64,000 nucleotides of DNA, from positions 110,170,139 through 110,234,138 of the forward strand of contig CM035806.1 of NCBI GenBank assembly GCA_020466095.1. The letters run 5' to 3'. Of this stretch, positions 43,830 through 54,917 are shown piece after piece. How positions within the stretch are numbered: the stretch's first letter is position 1; each line of letters starts with the position of its first letter. This DNA is from Chlorops oryzae (Eukaryota > Arthropoda > Insecta > Diptera > Chloropidae). The notes under the pieces were generated by a model, which worked only from the letters and a program-made list of their open reading frames with translations, searched no databases and was not told the origin of the DNA. A program made the translations under genes and the position numbers.

Positions 43830-45962
43830 CCCAATTAAAAAATCGCTCTCATCCTCAAAATCGGATAAATGGCCGAGAATAGGCCAGAGATCGGTTGTGG
43901 AACTTTTGTAGAGCGGTAAACCATCTGTCTGATTTCAGACTAAAGAGGACGTACCTGGTACTCCGCTGCTGACCCTGGGGATGCCGGGTACGTCGATTTA
44001 TATGTCGGTTTGCGCGACGATATTTCGGTTTAGGAATTTCAAAATTTTGGTTTTGCGTTTATCTTATATTAAATTCAACTTCTTTTTTTCACTTTAATTC
44101 TTTTTGTTTGGCCTTTTCACTTATTCAATAATTTCTTTTATTTTATTTTATTTATTAATAAAAAACTCAACCTCTTTTTTTAACTTATTCTTTTCGTAGG
44201 TTACACTTTAGATTTCCCGATTTTTGTTTCGTTGTAGTCGGTTTAATTCAGTTAAGATAAAATTAAACGTAAACTCAAAATTGGTTGTCGATTAGGTGAA
44301 ATTAAGAAAAATTAAACGTGAATTCAAAATTGGTCTTTTTTTTTGTTTTGATTTGATCTGTGTAGCTTTAACGTTTTTGCCGGCGCGTGGGCGAGTTGTT
44401 AACGCGAAGAGACTTTTTCGACAGCGAAGAGGGCAGCGCGCAGTGCTCCCAGGCAGCGCTGCCGGTTAGCGCAGTCGAACGCGAAAAAGGTACTCAATAA
44501 GATTGGTTATTTGGCCGTTCTTTAAAGGCCCGGCTTCGAAGTGGCTACGGCGAAAAACCAACACCATCAATAATATGATGTTCTCTTTCGAAATTTTATT
44601 CCATATCGACTTTAAGTATGATTCGATACCAAAGTGCGCATACCAGCCAGGAGCAACTGTTCGAAAAACCAATTGTCTCGATGCATTCGATGCATTCGAG
44701 TCCAATAAAGATTGTAATGAAAGGGGAACATCTAAGTTATGTGACTTCAATACGTTCAAAAGGCTAACAACAGTATTTCTGGGGGGACGATATTTTTTAT
44801 ACCATTCCGCAAGATCTTCTTTCAACTCTTTAGAACGCGAAGTCTTTTTCGCTAATAATTAAATTGGTAACTGGTTCCTCAATGGTGGAATTTAACGTAT
44901 TAATCTCATGTTTTATTAGCCGTCTAACATATCTTTTAGAAAACCCCTTCATCATGCTCCTATACCTGCTTTGGCGTTTCTGTCTATGTATGTATGTATA
45001 TATGTGTGTATGTCGATTAACGTCTTACGGTTTTTAATTGTAAGAATCTGCAAATTTATGTCAAATGACAGAAATTCTTTGTAAGTAAATTTCAATTAAA
45101 TAACTTACTTTGGATTCTAGCACAAACACAAGCTCTCAATATGTTTTCGGTTAAAACTTTTTGTTATTGATTTACGCGACTTCCTGCTTCAAAAATCGTT
45201 TTCACACTAAAAAAAATTTTTGTAAAAATGTGCTTCTATGAAGCCCAAAATCGAGTAAGCCACAAGCAAATGAAACAAAAATCCGCAAGGAAAATAGCGG
45301 AATAGAAAAAAGTAAAAATTTGTTGTTACGCTATTCTTTGAACACATCACCTTTTCCCTGCTCAATGACTGCCAAGAGAAGTAATGCCTATTGACTGTGC
45401 TTGGGATAGTTCAAGTGATGCATCGCTTAGTAGATGACTTCCCCTTATTTGCAACTGGGATGTGTCGAATTCTTATCGCATTTTCTCTTCGAATCGAATT
45501 CGAGTCGAAAGGAAAATACGATAAAAGCGCGATATCGCGAAAATTTCCTTCTGCGAATTCGAACCGAAATCGAAATCGTTTAATGCGATTCGCGCTCTAC
45601 GAATTCGATTCGAACTCGTCATTGTTTTTGTGTTTATTGGGATCGTACGAGAAACACACGACTATGTGAAAACACTCTGCGTGCAAACGCTAATGAAAAT
45701 GAAATAGGAGGTGTTGGAGAGGAAAAACCCAAATAAAATATACAAATTAAAATTATGAAAAACTAAAAAACAAATTAAAAACTGTCTTTCGTAATTCATG
45801 TTCCTATGTACCTTGCTTAAAGTTATGTTAAATTTTATCTTTTTTGTTTAGGTGGTATTTCTGTTCTAGGAATCGATCGAATGTGTCGGTCGACTTGGGC
45901 TTACTAGTTAAATTTAATCTAGTTAGTTTTTACTGTGTACTAAAGTTTGCCTTCGGTTCCAG
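43830..45962. other. Mostly non-coding; GAATTCGA-rich patch; no DAT exons for TM1-TM3
   Basis: Contains a hairpin GACGTACC/GGTACGTC (43948-43994), a GC-rich patch at 44380-44480, a transposon remnant at 44466-44870, and a patch rich in GAATTCGA and its variants (45468-45622) with inverted symmetry around CGCGATATCGCG. I searched for the conserved SLC6 TM1 and TM2 wording and did not see it. Confidence 0.5.
44466..44870 (-). pseudogene. Transposon-derived frame, N-terminal helical domain
   Basis: About 135 residues on the minus strand: KEDLAEWYKKYRPPRNTV, then SLLNVLKSHNLDVPLSLQSL and VAPGWYAHFGIESYLKSIW. The layout (helix-rich segment, then a line about the length of an 'LPKDARTLL' motif, then a Gly-Tyr-x-x-x-Gly segment) resembles the N-terminus of a widespread transposon-encoded protein with a 'transposase domain' in insects. 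The catalytic part is absent. Assignment is tentative. Confidence 0.4.
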
Positions 45963-48900
45963 CAGTTCGAAGTGCAAAATGCTACCAAGGCATTCATAAC
46001 TGGAAACGATACAGATTTTTATATTTTCGACAATCAAAACCTTACAATTCTGAGCAACGAAACTCTTGGAATCAATGCAACGATCGAGGAAGCAACAGCG
46101 TCTCCTACAGAACGATTTCAATCCGCTGCCTCCGAGTACTTCAAGTGAGTGCCTTTCAATTATCTTGATTAAAAATGTTAAAAAAAAAAGGAAAACAATT
46201 TTAATGAAACACTTTGTCTTCTCAGTCGGTATATACTCGAACTAAATCATAGCGATGGCATACACGATCTTGGCACCATCAAATGGGACATGGCTATTTG
46301 TTTGCTGGTGGTCTACTTGATTTGCTATTTCTCGCTTTGGAAGGGCATCAGTACATCGGGGAAAGTGGTTTGGTTTACGGCATTATTTCCATACGTTGTG
46401 CTCCTTATTCTCTTGATACGCGGGATTACACTGCCTGGATCGGCTATGGGTATTCAATATTATTTAAATCCAAATTTCGATGCAATCTATAAAGCCGAAG
46501 TGTGGGTCGACGCAGCGACACAAGTGTTTTTCTCATTGGGTCCTGGCTTTGGTGTCCTGCTTGCTTATGCGTCGTACAATAAATACCATAACAATGTTTA
46601 TAAGTATGTCTGCATTGTAATGCACGAAATTGAAGTCTATAATACGCACATATGTGTGTTCCTGTGTGAATTTTTGTTTGTTTTCAGAGATGCACTGCTG
46701 ACGAGTTGCATCAACTCAGCCACTAGTTTTATTGCCGGCTTTGTAATATTCTCCGTACTCGGCTATATGGCACACACGTCGGGACAGAATATCGAGGATG
46801 TAGCAACCGAAGGGCCGGGACTGGTTTTCGTTGTATATCCGGCTGCAATAGCAACAATGCCTGGCAGTACTTTTTGGGCATTAATATTTTTCATGATGCT
46901 ACTTACACTCGGACTAGATAGCTCGGTGAGTTCACCGGAGGATTTAATACTCCAATTATGATGGAATTTATTTTAAAAGTTTTCACCCGCTTTTACTACT
47001 TTCAGTTTGGAGGCTCCGAGGCAATAATTACAGCTTTGAGTGATGAATTTCCGAAAATTGGCAGAAATCGTGAAATATTTGTTGCGTGCTTATTTGCTTT
47101 GTATTTTTTTGTCGGCCTAGCCAGCTGTACGCAAGGTGGCTTCTACTTCTTTCAATTGCTCGATAGATACGCTGCTGGATATTCAATTTTAATAGCGGTT
47201 TTCTTCGAGGCCATTGCAGTTTCATGGATTTATGGTAAATTCTAGATTTAAACAAGTAAGGGTGTTAAAGTCAGGCGAGCCTGATAATGAATACCCAAAA
47301 CAGACACACATAATCAAATAATTTTGAATATCAAGAGGTGTTTAAGGCCATAAAGGGCGCCATATACCGACTTTGGTGCAATTTCTATATGAAAAGCGCC
47401 CCTTTACCATGCCCACTTTTCAAATTTTTTGGAATTCTAATCGGAAGGTTATATTAGGTGTAGTAAAAAGAAATCTAAAACTACTATCATCTCCATATAA
47501 TGCAGCTGTTCGTAGGAGCCTTAGGGCTTTTCCTACGACCCCGGTGAACCATTTGCTAATCGAGGCAGGACTACCGAACTTAGAAGATCGAGCCAAGAAA
47601 ACAACCCTGCGCCTACTCCCAAAATTGTATAACACTAACAGTCCCCTCCTCTACAAATTCACAATCTCATCAATTAAACGTAAAAGACCGCTAAAACGCA
47701 TCTCGACAATATATAATATATACGCTCAAATTCTAAGTTTCATGGAAATATTTCGAAAAAGTCCGATTTTGAAGAAGGTTTAGGTTTTTTTTGACAGACC
47801 CTAGTGCTGGAGGCACCCTTAATAACACTAGTTTACAGATTTTAAGACTTTCGCGAGATCAGAGACGAAATAATGGTTTTTAGACTAAGTTAGGGTCGCT
47901 GATCAAGAACTCTCCCCTTTGCAACGATGTATCATTTGTAACAATCGGTGTCTTAGTTTTTGATCTGTAGACATTTAAACTTGCAAAATTTTGATTTTTT
48001 AAGGTTTTTTTTTAACTTGCAAGAGTTCATTTTAACTTTTAAGTACTAACAAAAAATTTTAAATCTTTTTCGGTAACTAAAAGTGAAATACAAATAATAA
48101 AAGTATACAAAAAACTAAAGACGTTATAAGAGATTTCCACATTTACTCATCGACGTCGGAGAACTAAAAACAAACGGGCCTATTTCAATGTTACGAAAAG
48201 CAATAATCCAATTTTAACATTACATACAGTGGAAATCGTTTATAACAGACCTCAAGGGAACGGGGAATAGTGTTTGTTATGTACGGTTTCTGTTATTACA
48301 GGTATATCGCATATAGTAGACAGTCTGCTATATGCAATATGTAAATCATCTATAGCAGACAGTCTGTTATGTTATTAGCGCTTATGCCCGAGAAACTTCT
48401 TTTAAAACAAAATGCGTGCACACATGTTTACTATTTATGAGTGTATTTTAACAAATCAGTCATTTAACAAGATAAATTTACAAAATATATACTGTTAGCC
48501 AAACGCGAGGATAAATGAATATAAACGTCAATATGCGTTGAGATGAGAAGAAAGAGTAAGTTTATTGAGCATAGAATATGCGAACAATGCTTAGCAACTC
48601 AATTGTTCATTTACTTTATGTGTGTATGTACAAACGTAACGAAGAAGAAGAGTACAAAGCAAATACAAAAAATCTGATGCAATAAACACAGTGAGGTACA
48701 CAACTGTTGGCATGTCTAACTATAAATACAGTGCGGTGCATAACTGTTGTTGTATCTAACACTTCCACTTTTATTGATCAGATTATTCTTCTTCCGGTAT
48801 TGGATTAATCTTCAGAGATGACTTTAGGTAGATAAAACTCGACTTCTTCAGAGGTTTGGTAAAAATATCTGCCATCTGTTCACTTGTTGGCACATACTTT

Positions 48901-51900
48901 AGAATGAAGCCTTTACGCTCATAGACTTCCCTGATGAAGTGAAATTTAACGTCAATGTGTTTGGTCCTCTGGTGATACTGTGGGTTTTTCACCAAAGCGA
49001 TTGCACTTTGGTTGTCTAAATAAAGCTCTGGCATAATGCTTTTTCCTGAGATTATCTCCAATAGTCCTCGAATCCAAATTAATTCTTTGACTGCTTCACA
49101 AGCAGCCATGTACTCTGCCTCGGTTGTTGAAAGCGCCACTGTTTGCTGCATTTTAGACGACCATGATATGGGGCCACCACCAAATATTATCACGTAGCCT
49201 CCAGTTGATCTTCTGGTCTCCGAATCACCAGCAAAGTCCGAGTCACTGAAGCAAGTCAAGCAAATATTATTAGTTTTTTCAAACAATATACCTTCATGGA
49301 GAGTCCCTCGCAAATATCGTAGGATCCGCTTTATCAGGGTGACATGCTCACTCTTATAATTATCCAGGAAGCGACTTGCATACGATACTGCATAAGCCAA
49401 ATCAGGTCGTGTCACTGTAGATAAGTACATAAGGGACCCAACAGCTTCCCGATATGGATATCGTACATGTGAATTTTTTTCTGCATCTATATCTACACGT
49501 TCTGCCGGAGTTGCAACTGGCTTGGATTCAAGCATTCCAAATCGTTCCAAAACTTTTGTTGCATACGCCCTTTGTCGAATAAAAAGTTTCCCAGGTTTTC
49601 TGATGACTTCCATGGCCAGGTAAAATAAGGATTCAAATACTTTAATCTCGAAATCCTTCGTTAGATAATCAATCAGTTCGCGAAAAGCTTCTGCTGACTG
49701 CGCAGCTATGATGCCGTCGTCAATATAGATCGCAAGAATCAATTTCGTGTCGTTGAAATTTCCAGTAAAAACGCAAGGATCCGCCGCACTCGCTTTTAAA
49801 TTGAAATTTCGCAGCATCCTCGTAAATTTCTGATTCCAACATCTCGATGCTTGTTTTAAGCCATAAAGGCTCTTATGCAGCTTGCAAACTTTATCTGTTC
49901 CATCTTCGTAGCCAGTAGGTTGACGCATATAAATATCCTCCTTAAGCGTACCGCAGAGAAACGCTGTCTTTACATCAAACTGCTTTACAATTAGGTCGTA
50001 TTCAACTGACAAGGCAAGTATCATTCTAATGGATGCAAATTTGGCCACTGGACTAAAAGTTTCAAAGTAATCAAGGCCGTACTTCTGAGTGAAACCGCGT
50101 GCCACTAGACGAGCCTTAAACCGCTCAATGTTGCCATTTTTGTCATACTTAATCTTGTAGACCCATTTATTTGAAACTGCTGTTCTATCTTTTGGCAAGG
50201 TTGCCAACGACCAAGTCTGGTTTGAAATTAACGATTTTAACTCCTCATCCATGGCATGCTTCCACTGCGTACAATGCTGACTGGAAATCGCTTCCTCATA
50301 GCTATTCGGCTCATCAATGTCAGCAACAAACGCATACGTTAGCGCTGCCTTACTTTCGATTTCCTTACTTTTTGATCTTGTTATAATCTTATTTGCCTCT
50401 GGTTCATCGCTTACATCTTCACCACCCCGGGTGTCGACAAAAACATCTTCATCACTATCGGTTGTGAGTTTTGGGACATGAAGATCCTTTATTGGCTCCT
50501 CTATTGGATTTTCTGGTTCTGCAAGGTCCTCTTGTTTATAAACCACTTCTCTGCACGATTCCTTGATGATAACATCCCTTGAGACTTCAATTTTTCTCTC
50601 ACTGGGTATCCAAATCCTGTATCCTTTGCAGTTTTCCTCGTAGCCCACAAAAACACCCTTCTTTGATTTCGCATTAAGCTTTCTTCGTTTTTCTTGTGGT
50701 ATATGTACAAACGCTTCAGATCCAAAAACTCGAAGTACTGACAAGTCAGGCCTTTTGTTAAACCACAATTCAAATGGTGACTTTCCATTCACTTGACATT
50801 TTGCAGTCCGGTTGAAAGTATAGACTACATTTGTTACCGCTTCACCCCAGTATTTAAGGCTTAGCTCCTTTGCATGAATCATAGACCGTGCGCCTTCAAT
50901 GATTGATCTCATATCCCTTTCGGCGCGACCATTATGTTCTGGCGTATAGGGTGTTGACCTTTGATGTACCACTCTCCGCCTACGAAGTAGGTTTGCTACA
51001 TCTTGGTTGACGAATTCCAATCCATTGTCAGAGCGAATGCACTGTACGCTCTTTCCTGTTTCTGTTTCAACCTTATCCAAGAGCTGCTCAACAAATTTTG
51101 CCACGTCTGCTTTGGATTTAATACAGAAGACGAATCGATAGTTTGAATAATCGTCGCGAAACAACAACATATATCGTGCACCACCATACGATAGCTCTTG
51201 CATAGGACCACATAGATCAGTATGAACAAGCTCACCTGGCAGTTTAGCTCTATTTTTGCTCTCATTAAATGGAATGCGGTGTTGTTTACCCAAGACGCAT
51301 CCTTCGCAAAAAAAATCATTTCCATTAAATGAGATATCTTGTTGGCATAGCACATTCTTCACATGATCTTTAGCTTGATGGCACATGCGCTCATGCCAGA
51401 GTTGTAGTGGTTCAGACTTCGTACTAACATTTGCCGCTGCTTCCCCGTTGTCAACCTTTAAAAGCATCTTAAACAGTTTGGATTCTCCTCGTGCACCTTG
51501 TAGCTTCGCCTTTCCTTGTTTTTTAAAAGAGCAGGTTGCCCCTTCTGCTATCAACGAGTAGCCTTTATCTAAACACGCGTTGGATGAAAATAAATTTAAT
51601 TTGATTCCAGGAACAAAAAGGACATCAGCTAAGTACATAGCGTTCCATGCATTACCGTTGTATGCCTTGACATTAATATCACCTTTACCATATGCCTGCA
51701 CTATGGAACCATCCGCAATGCGAACGTCTCTTGGAGTCTCAAACTTGATATAGGTATGGCACCATTCTTTGTGATAGGACATGTGGTCGCTAGCACCGGA
51801 GTCCATATACCAACTGCTATCTCGTGATATGCTTGATTGCACGAACATAACCTCACTTACGAATGCATCACCATGTGCTGGTTTTTCGCCTTTTTTCTTT

Positions 51901-54103
51901 TCTGGACAGTCTCGCTTCCAATGCCCCGGCATTGAAAGAAAACATTTACCCTTTTTCTTATTGTTGACTTTATCGCCTTTTCCTTTTTCCTTAGCCTGCT
52001 TCGCGACAAACGCTGCTTGTTTATTCGGTTGAAGACCCAATCTGGATTCCTCCATGCAGAGTCGTGACGTCAGCGTTTTCAATGTACGTTCCTTTCTTTC
52101 AGTTGCTTCCCATGACGCAAAAAAGTGATTGAATTGTTCCGGCAATGTTATTAGAATCTTCGTTATCAGCATGTTGTCCGAAATTTTTTCGCCCACATCT
52201 TCTAATTGCCTTGCAATTCTCTGCAATTTTGCTATGTGCATTGCAATACTGTCGTCAGGTAAATTTACATATTGAAAGAATTGTTGCTGCAACAAATGGA
52301 TTGATGTTTCCGACTTTTGTTCGTAGACACTTTCCAGCGTAGCATACATTTCAGCAGCTGCCTCACAGTTTATGATGTGCATCAGTGGCTCCTCGCCCAT
52401 CGAAACTACCAGAAGTTTCTGCGCTTTTGCATCATCTTTGATCCATCTCTTCCTGGCCTCACCTTCTGCTTCAGGCATCAATACAGCTCCACTTACAGTT
52501 TCCCAAAGTCCGCTTGCTTTCAGTACGACCTTTATCTGAAACTTCCATAAGGTCCAGCCATCTTCGCCTTCCAGCTTGTTTACTTTAATTTCTTCCATCT
52601 CAATAAAACCGCGATAATCCAAGAAATTTATATTAACAAATAGAATTTCGAAAAACTTTACTTTTTGAAATCGCGTTGGACACGTGCTTAGCCCATAACC
52701 TGTTAGCCAAACGCGAGGATAAATGAATATAAACGTCTATATGCGTTGAGATGAGAAGAAAGAGTAAGTTTATTGAGCATAGAATATGCGAACAATGCTT
52801 AGCAACTCAATTGTTCATTTACTTTATGTGTGTATGTACAAACGTAACGAAGAAGAAGAGTACAAAGCAAATACAAAAAATCTGATGCAATAAACACAGT
52901 GAGGTACACAACTGTTGGCATGTCTAACTATAAATACAGTGCGGTGCATAACTGTTGTTGTATCTAACATATACAATGCAAATTGTATATTGTTAAAGTT
53001 TATGTAAAAGAACTGCGTTATAAGCGTTTGCTTTTTTGTTTCATGAACTTCCCTTTCAAATTGTTTTTCAATTGAGCTGAAAAGAGAATTCAATTCGGTG
53101 GTAGCAGTTGTTGAGTTTAGGGTGAGTACTCGATTGAAACTAAATTCTGAGCAGCTGTGATCTATGTATGTTTGTGTTATGTATGTACATCTAATAACAG
53201 GAACATAAAACACGAAAATGTAACAGTAGAATTCTTCATTTGTCTGTTATAAACAGTACTATCGAGTCGTGGGGACTTCTGAACGTGTATTTTATAAGCG
53301 ATATGTCTACTGCAAGCGATGTCCGTTATATACGAATTCCTATGTATTATTCCCATTACACTTGGAGGGACCAGAGGTTTTGTCTGTTGTATACGATAGT
53401 CTGTTATAGCCGGACCTGCTATAAACGATTTCCACTGTACAAGTAAATGTGTGTAAACGTGAGTGATTTAGATAGCTGAACTCCTTCGATAAGAAAACTG
53501 TATACTGACAGACAGACGGACGGACATGTCTAAATCAAATCTCCTGGTGACCCTGATCATTTCTATACAAACGCAATATACCATCGACACAGAGTGTGTC
53601 GGGTATAAAAATATTCACAATCCAAAGTTATTTCGATTTGATCACTTGCACCATCACAGGAACCTATCGATTTTGCGAGGACATACGGGATATGATCGGT
53701 TTCCGTCCTGGCAAATATTGGCAAATTTGTTGGCGTTTCGTGGCTCCCCTGTTTTTGCTTTTCATTACGGTTTACGGACTGATTGGATACGAGCCGCTTA
53801 GCTATGAGGGCTATATCTATCCATTTTGGGCGAACGTCTTGGGCTGGTGTATCGCTGGATCTTCGGTGATAATGATACCAGCCATGGCGTTGTATAAGCT
53901 TTTAACAACGCCGGGAAGCATCAGACAGGTAAATAGACTTGCCTTTAAAAATATTTTTTTTTTTTAGTTACAACATATTTTGGTTGCAGCGCTTTCGAAT
54001 ACTTACAACCCCATGGCGCGATCAGCAAGTGAATATCAATGGAATAACTGCCGAAACCACACAGGTCCGTTTGACGGATGCGAAAGAAGGCGCTGAAGTT
54101 TGA
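45963..54103 (+). CDS. DAT: Sodium-dependent dopamine transporter, last six exons
   Basis: SLC6 transporter that returns dopamine to neurons with Na+ and Cl-. Exons: 45963-46144, 46226-46603, 46688-46925, 47006-47234, 53660-53928, 53990-54103. All have GT..AG borders and join in frame to 469 residues plus TGA; Drosophila DAT has about 630. The first exon is extracellular loop 2, with five N-x-S/T sequons (for example NATK, NDTD, NETL). TM4 starts at [21 protein letters not shown]6 has the unwound core [19 protein letters not shown], which lines the substrate site. TM8 has LGLDSSFGGSEAI, including the Na2-site Asp/Ser. TM12 and a C-terminus ending [11 protein letters not shown] follow. Wording is near-identical to fly DAT rather than SERT. 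Exons for TM1-TM3 are not in the window. Intron 47235-53659 is swollen by nested elements. Confidence 0.96.
47450..47715 (+). pseudogene. Non-LTR retrotransposon fragment inside HINE-B2
   Basis: The frame reads [20 protein letters not shown] and [20 protein letters not shown], the conserved region just after RT in jockey/R1-type LINEs. Only about 85 residues remain, bordered by HINE-B sequence on both sides (the TATACGCTCAAATTCTAAG block resumes at 47721). No target duplication was resolved. Confidence 0.6.
47830..48226. other. Unassigned insertion with similarity to 63330-63440
   Basis: No coding. The block GTTATAAGAG ... TTTACTCAT at 48124-48155 has a close match at 63353-63383, with related sequence following, so both belong to one uncharacterised repeat family. 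Confidence 0.4.
48493..48761 (-). repeat. copia 3' LTR
   Basis: Begins TGTTAGCCAAACGCG and ends GTATCTAACA on the plus strand. A purine-rich AAAAGTGGAAG precedes it on the minus strand. Confidence 0.93.
48783..52622 (-). CDS. copia-type Gag-Pol polyprotein
   Basis: 1279 residues in one frame. Gag (about 1-240) has [19 protein letters not shown]. The zinc knuckle reads [13 protein letters not shown], where the second Cys is replaced, so it is probably weakened. The protease has [11 protein letters not shown]. Integrase zinc finger: [12 protein letters not shown] ... [11 protein letters not shown]. Core: [17 protein letters not shown] and [11 protein letters not shown], so D, D and E are present. 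RT has [10 protein letters not shown] and YIDDGIIAA (copia usually YVDDxLI). RNase H has [17 protein letters not shown] and the end [13 protein letters not shown]. Order protease-integrase-RT is that of Ty1/copia. No stop or shift seen. Confidence 0.94.
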   Translation of the reverse strand: MDYRGFIEMEEIKVNKLEGEDGWTLWKFQIKVVLKASGLWETVSGAVLMPEAEGEARKRWIKDDAKAQKLLVVSMGEEPLMHIINCEAAAEMYATLESVYEQKSETSIHLLQQQFFQYVNLPDDSIAMHIAKLQRIARQLEDVGEKISDNMLITKILITLPEQFNHFFASWEATERKERTLKTLTSRLCMEESRLGLQPNKQAAFVAKQAKEKGKGDKVNNKKKGKCFLSMPGHWKRDCPEKKKGEKPAHGDAFVSEVMFVQSSISRDSSWYMDSGASDHMSYHKEWCHTYIKFETPRDVRIADGSIVQAYGKGDINVKAYNGNAWNAMYLADVLFVPGIKLNLFSSNACLDKGYSLIAEGATCSFKKQGKAKLQGARGESKLFKMLLKVDNGEAAANVSTKSEPLQLWHERMCHQAKDHVKNVLCQQDISFNGNDFFCEGCVLGKQHRIPFNESKNRAKLPGELVHTDLCGPMQELSYGGARYMLLFRDDYSNYRFVFCIKSKADVAKFVEQLLDKVETETGKSVQCIRSDNGLEFVNQDVANLLRRRRVVHQRSTPYTPEHNGRAERDMRSIIEGARSMIHAKELSLKYWGEAVTNVVYTFNRTAKCQVNGKSPFELWFNKRPDLSVLRVFGSEAFVHIPQEKRRKLNAKSKKGVFVGYEENCKGYRIWIPSERKIEVSRDVIIKESCREVVYKQEDLAEPENPIEEPIKDLHVPKLTTDSDEDVFVDTRGGEDVSDEPEANKIITRSKSKEIESKAALTYAFVADIDEPNSYEEAISSQHCTQWKHAMDEELKSLISNQTWSLATLPKDRTAVSNKWVYKIKYDKNGNIERFKARLVARGFTQKYGLDYFETFSPVAKFASIRMILALSVEYDLIVKQFDVKTAFLCGTLKEDIYMRQPTGYEDGTDKVCKLHKSLYGLKQASRCWNQKFTRMLRNFNLKASAADPCVFTGNFNDTKLILAIYIDDGIIAAQSAEAFRELIDYLTKDFEIKVFESLFYLAMEVIRKPGKLFIRQRAYATKVLERFGMLESKPVATPAERVDIDAEKNSHVRYPYREAVGSLMYLSTVTRPDLAYAVSYASRFLDNYKSEHVTLIKRILRYLRGTLHEGILFEKTNNICLTCFSDSDFAGDSETRRSTGGYVIIFGGGPISWSSKMQQTVALSTTEAEYMAACEAVKELIWIRGLLEIISGKSIMPELYLDNQSAIALVKNPQYHQRTKHIDVKFHFIREVYERKGFILKYVPTSEQMADIFTKPLKKSSFIYLKSSLKINPIPEEE
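52691..52700 (-). other. copia primer-binding site
   Basis: GGTTATGGGC on the minus strand, directly next to the 5' LTR. This is the start of the internal tRNA-iMet site known for Drosophila copia; the later bases (TAAGC) differ. Confidence 0.6.
52701..52969 (-). repeat. copia 5' LTR
   Basis: Same 269 bases as 48493-48761 except AACGTCTATATG versus AACGTCAATATG. Confidence 0.93.
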
Positions 54104-54917
54104 GATCGACCATTCACCAAATTTCAAATCTACTATGTATGAGTTAAATAGAAAAATGAAGTGAGTGTCGTATTGCTCCTTATTAAGGCAATGATCATTT
54201 AGGGAATTTATACTTAAGTTCATAGTTTAATTATATATAAAAGGCAAATATATATGCATAAATACACATTTACGACCAAATATAAATATATGTACGTATA
54301 GTGAAAGGATAAGCAAGTTATAAGATTCTGTACAAATAGCCAAAAAATAAGCAATTTTCATATACAACGTACTTAACGGTTTCTTTTATGCTCCTTTTGT
54401 ACGTAGTCAGGAGTTTTAAAATAGAATTTAAGGCCATTTAGAGGATAACTTGTGACGGTAAGGAAATTTGTATATTGTAAAAGCTTTTCTATGTAAAAGC
54501 AATTTCAATTAAATTTCAAAATGCTGTGTAGATAATACAAATGAAAATGTCACAAAAAAGTCAAAAAACAAAAATTATAACTTGACTAAAGACGGGAATT
54601 ATTTCAAACTGAGTTGAGCAATTTGATAAGGATTTTGATTTTCATTAAAACAAATTTATATTACTTGTTTCTATAAAAATAAAATAGAAATAACAATCAA
54701 TGTTCCTACATACATACACTCTTTTAGACTGTGTTCCGATAATATGGTCTTACAGAACTTGTATTGAGAGCCGTTTCATATACCAACAACTGTGGAAAAT
54801 ACATAATTGTATAGCTATCCGTTAAGCTAATCTGCTTTCTTTTGTAAAAAAGTACAAACAATTCATAGATATTTTCGGTTCAGCAAAATAGATTGAAAAG
54901 AAATAAAATAGTAAAAA
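54104..54917 (+). other. DAT 3' untranslated and downstream region
   Basis: No second gene seen. AATAAA-type signals lie near 54679 and 54904. The stretch 54717-54895 recurs, inverted and diverged, at about 55955-56120. Confidence 0.5.

Larger units (their letters stand above)
48493..52969 (-). mobile_element. Complete copia-type LTR retrotransposon in the DAT intron
   Basis: 4477 bp with 269-bp LTRs differing at one visible base, flanked by TATAC on both sides (48488-48492; 52970-52974). The single gag-pol frame is intact. The minus-strand primer site GGTTATGGGC adjoins the 5' LTR, as in Drosophila copia, which primes with a half tRNA-iMet. It lies antisense to DAT. Confidence 0.94.
48227..53437. 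mobile_element. pogo-like MITE copy M3, host of the copia element
   Basis: The ends CAGTGGAAATCGTTTATAAC and ATAAACGATTTCCACTG form a terminal inverted repeat of about 19 bases flanked by TA. Without the copia element it is about 730 bp, longer than M1 and M2. The shared right half contains the GGAGGGACCAGAGGTTTTGT block. Confidence 0.8.
47251..53610 (-). mobile_element. HINE-B copy B2 filling the DAT intron, itself multiply interrupted
   Basis: The 3' end (AACAAGTAAGGGTG and the AGTCAGGC/GCCTGA hairpin) lies 16 bases after the exon donor. The 5' end (GACACA hairpin, GGGTATAAAA) lies 49 bases before the next acceptor. Inside it are a LINE fragment (about 47450-47715), an unassigned block (47830-48226) and a pogo-like MITE holding a copia element (48227-53437). 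Removing it leaves an intron of about 65 bases. Confidence 0.85.

Noticed and set aside
43948..43994. Hairpin GACGTACC/GGTACGTC as a terminator or element end
   Set aside because: Only 8 base pairs with a 31-base loop and no matching end nearby; likely chance.
44503..44862. Plus-strand 119-residue frame
   Set aside because: Antisense shadow of the minus-strand transposon-like frame at 44466-44870, which has the more protein-like sequence.
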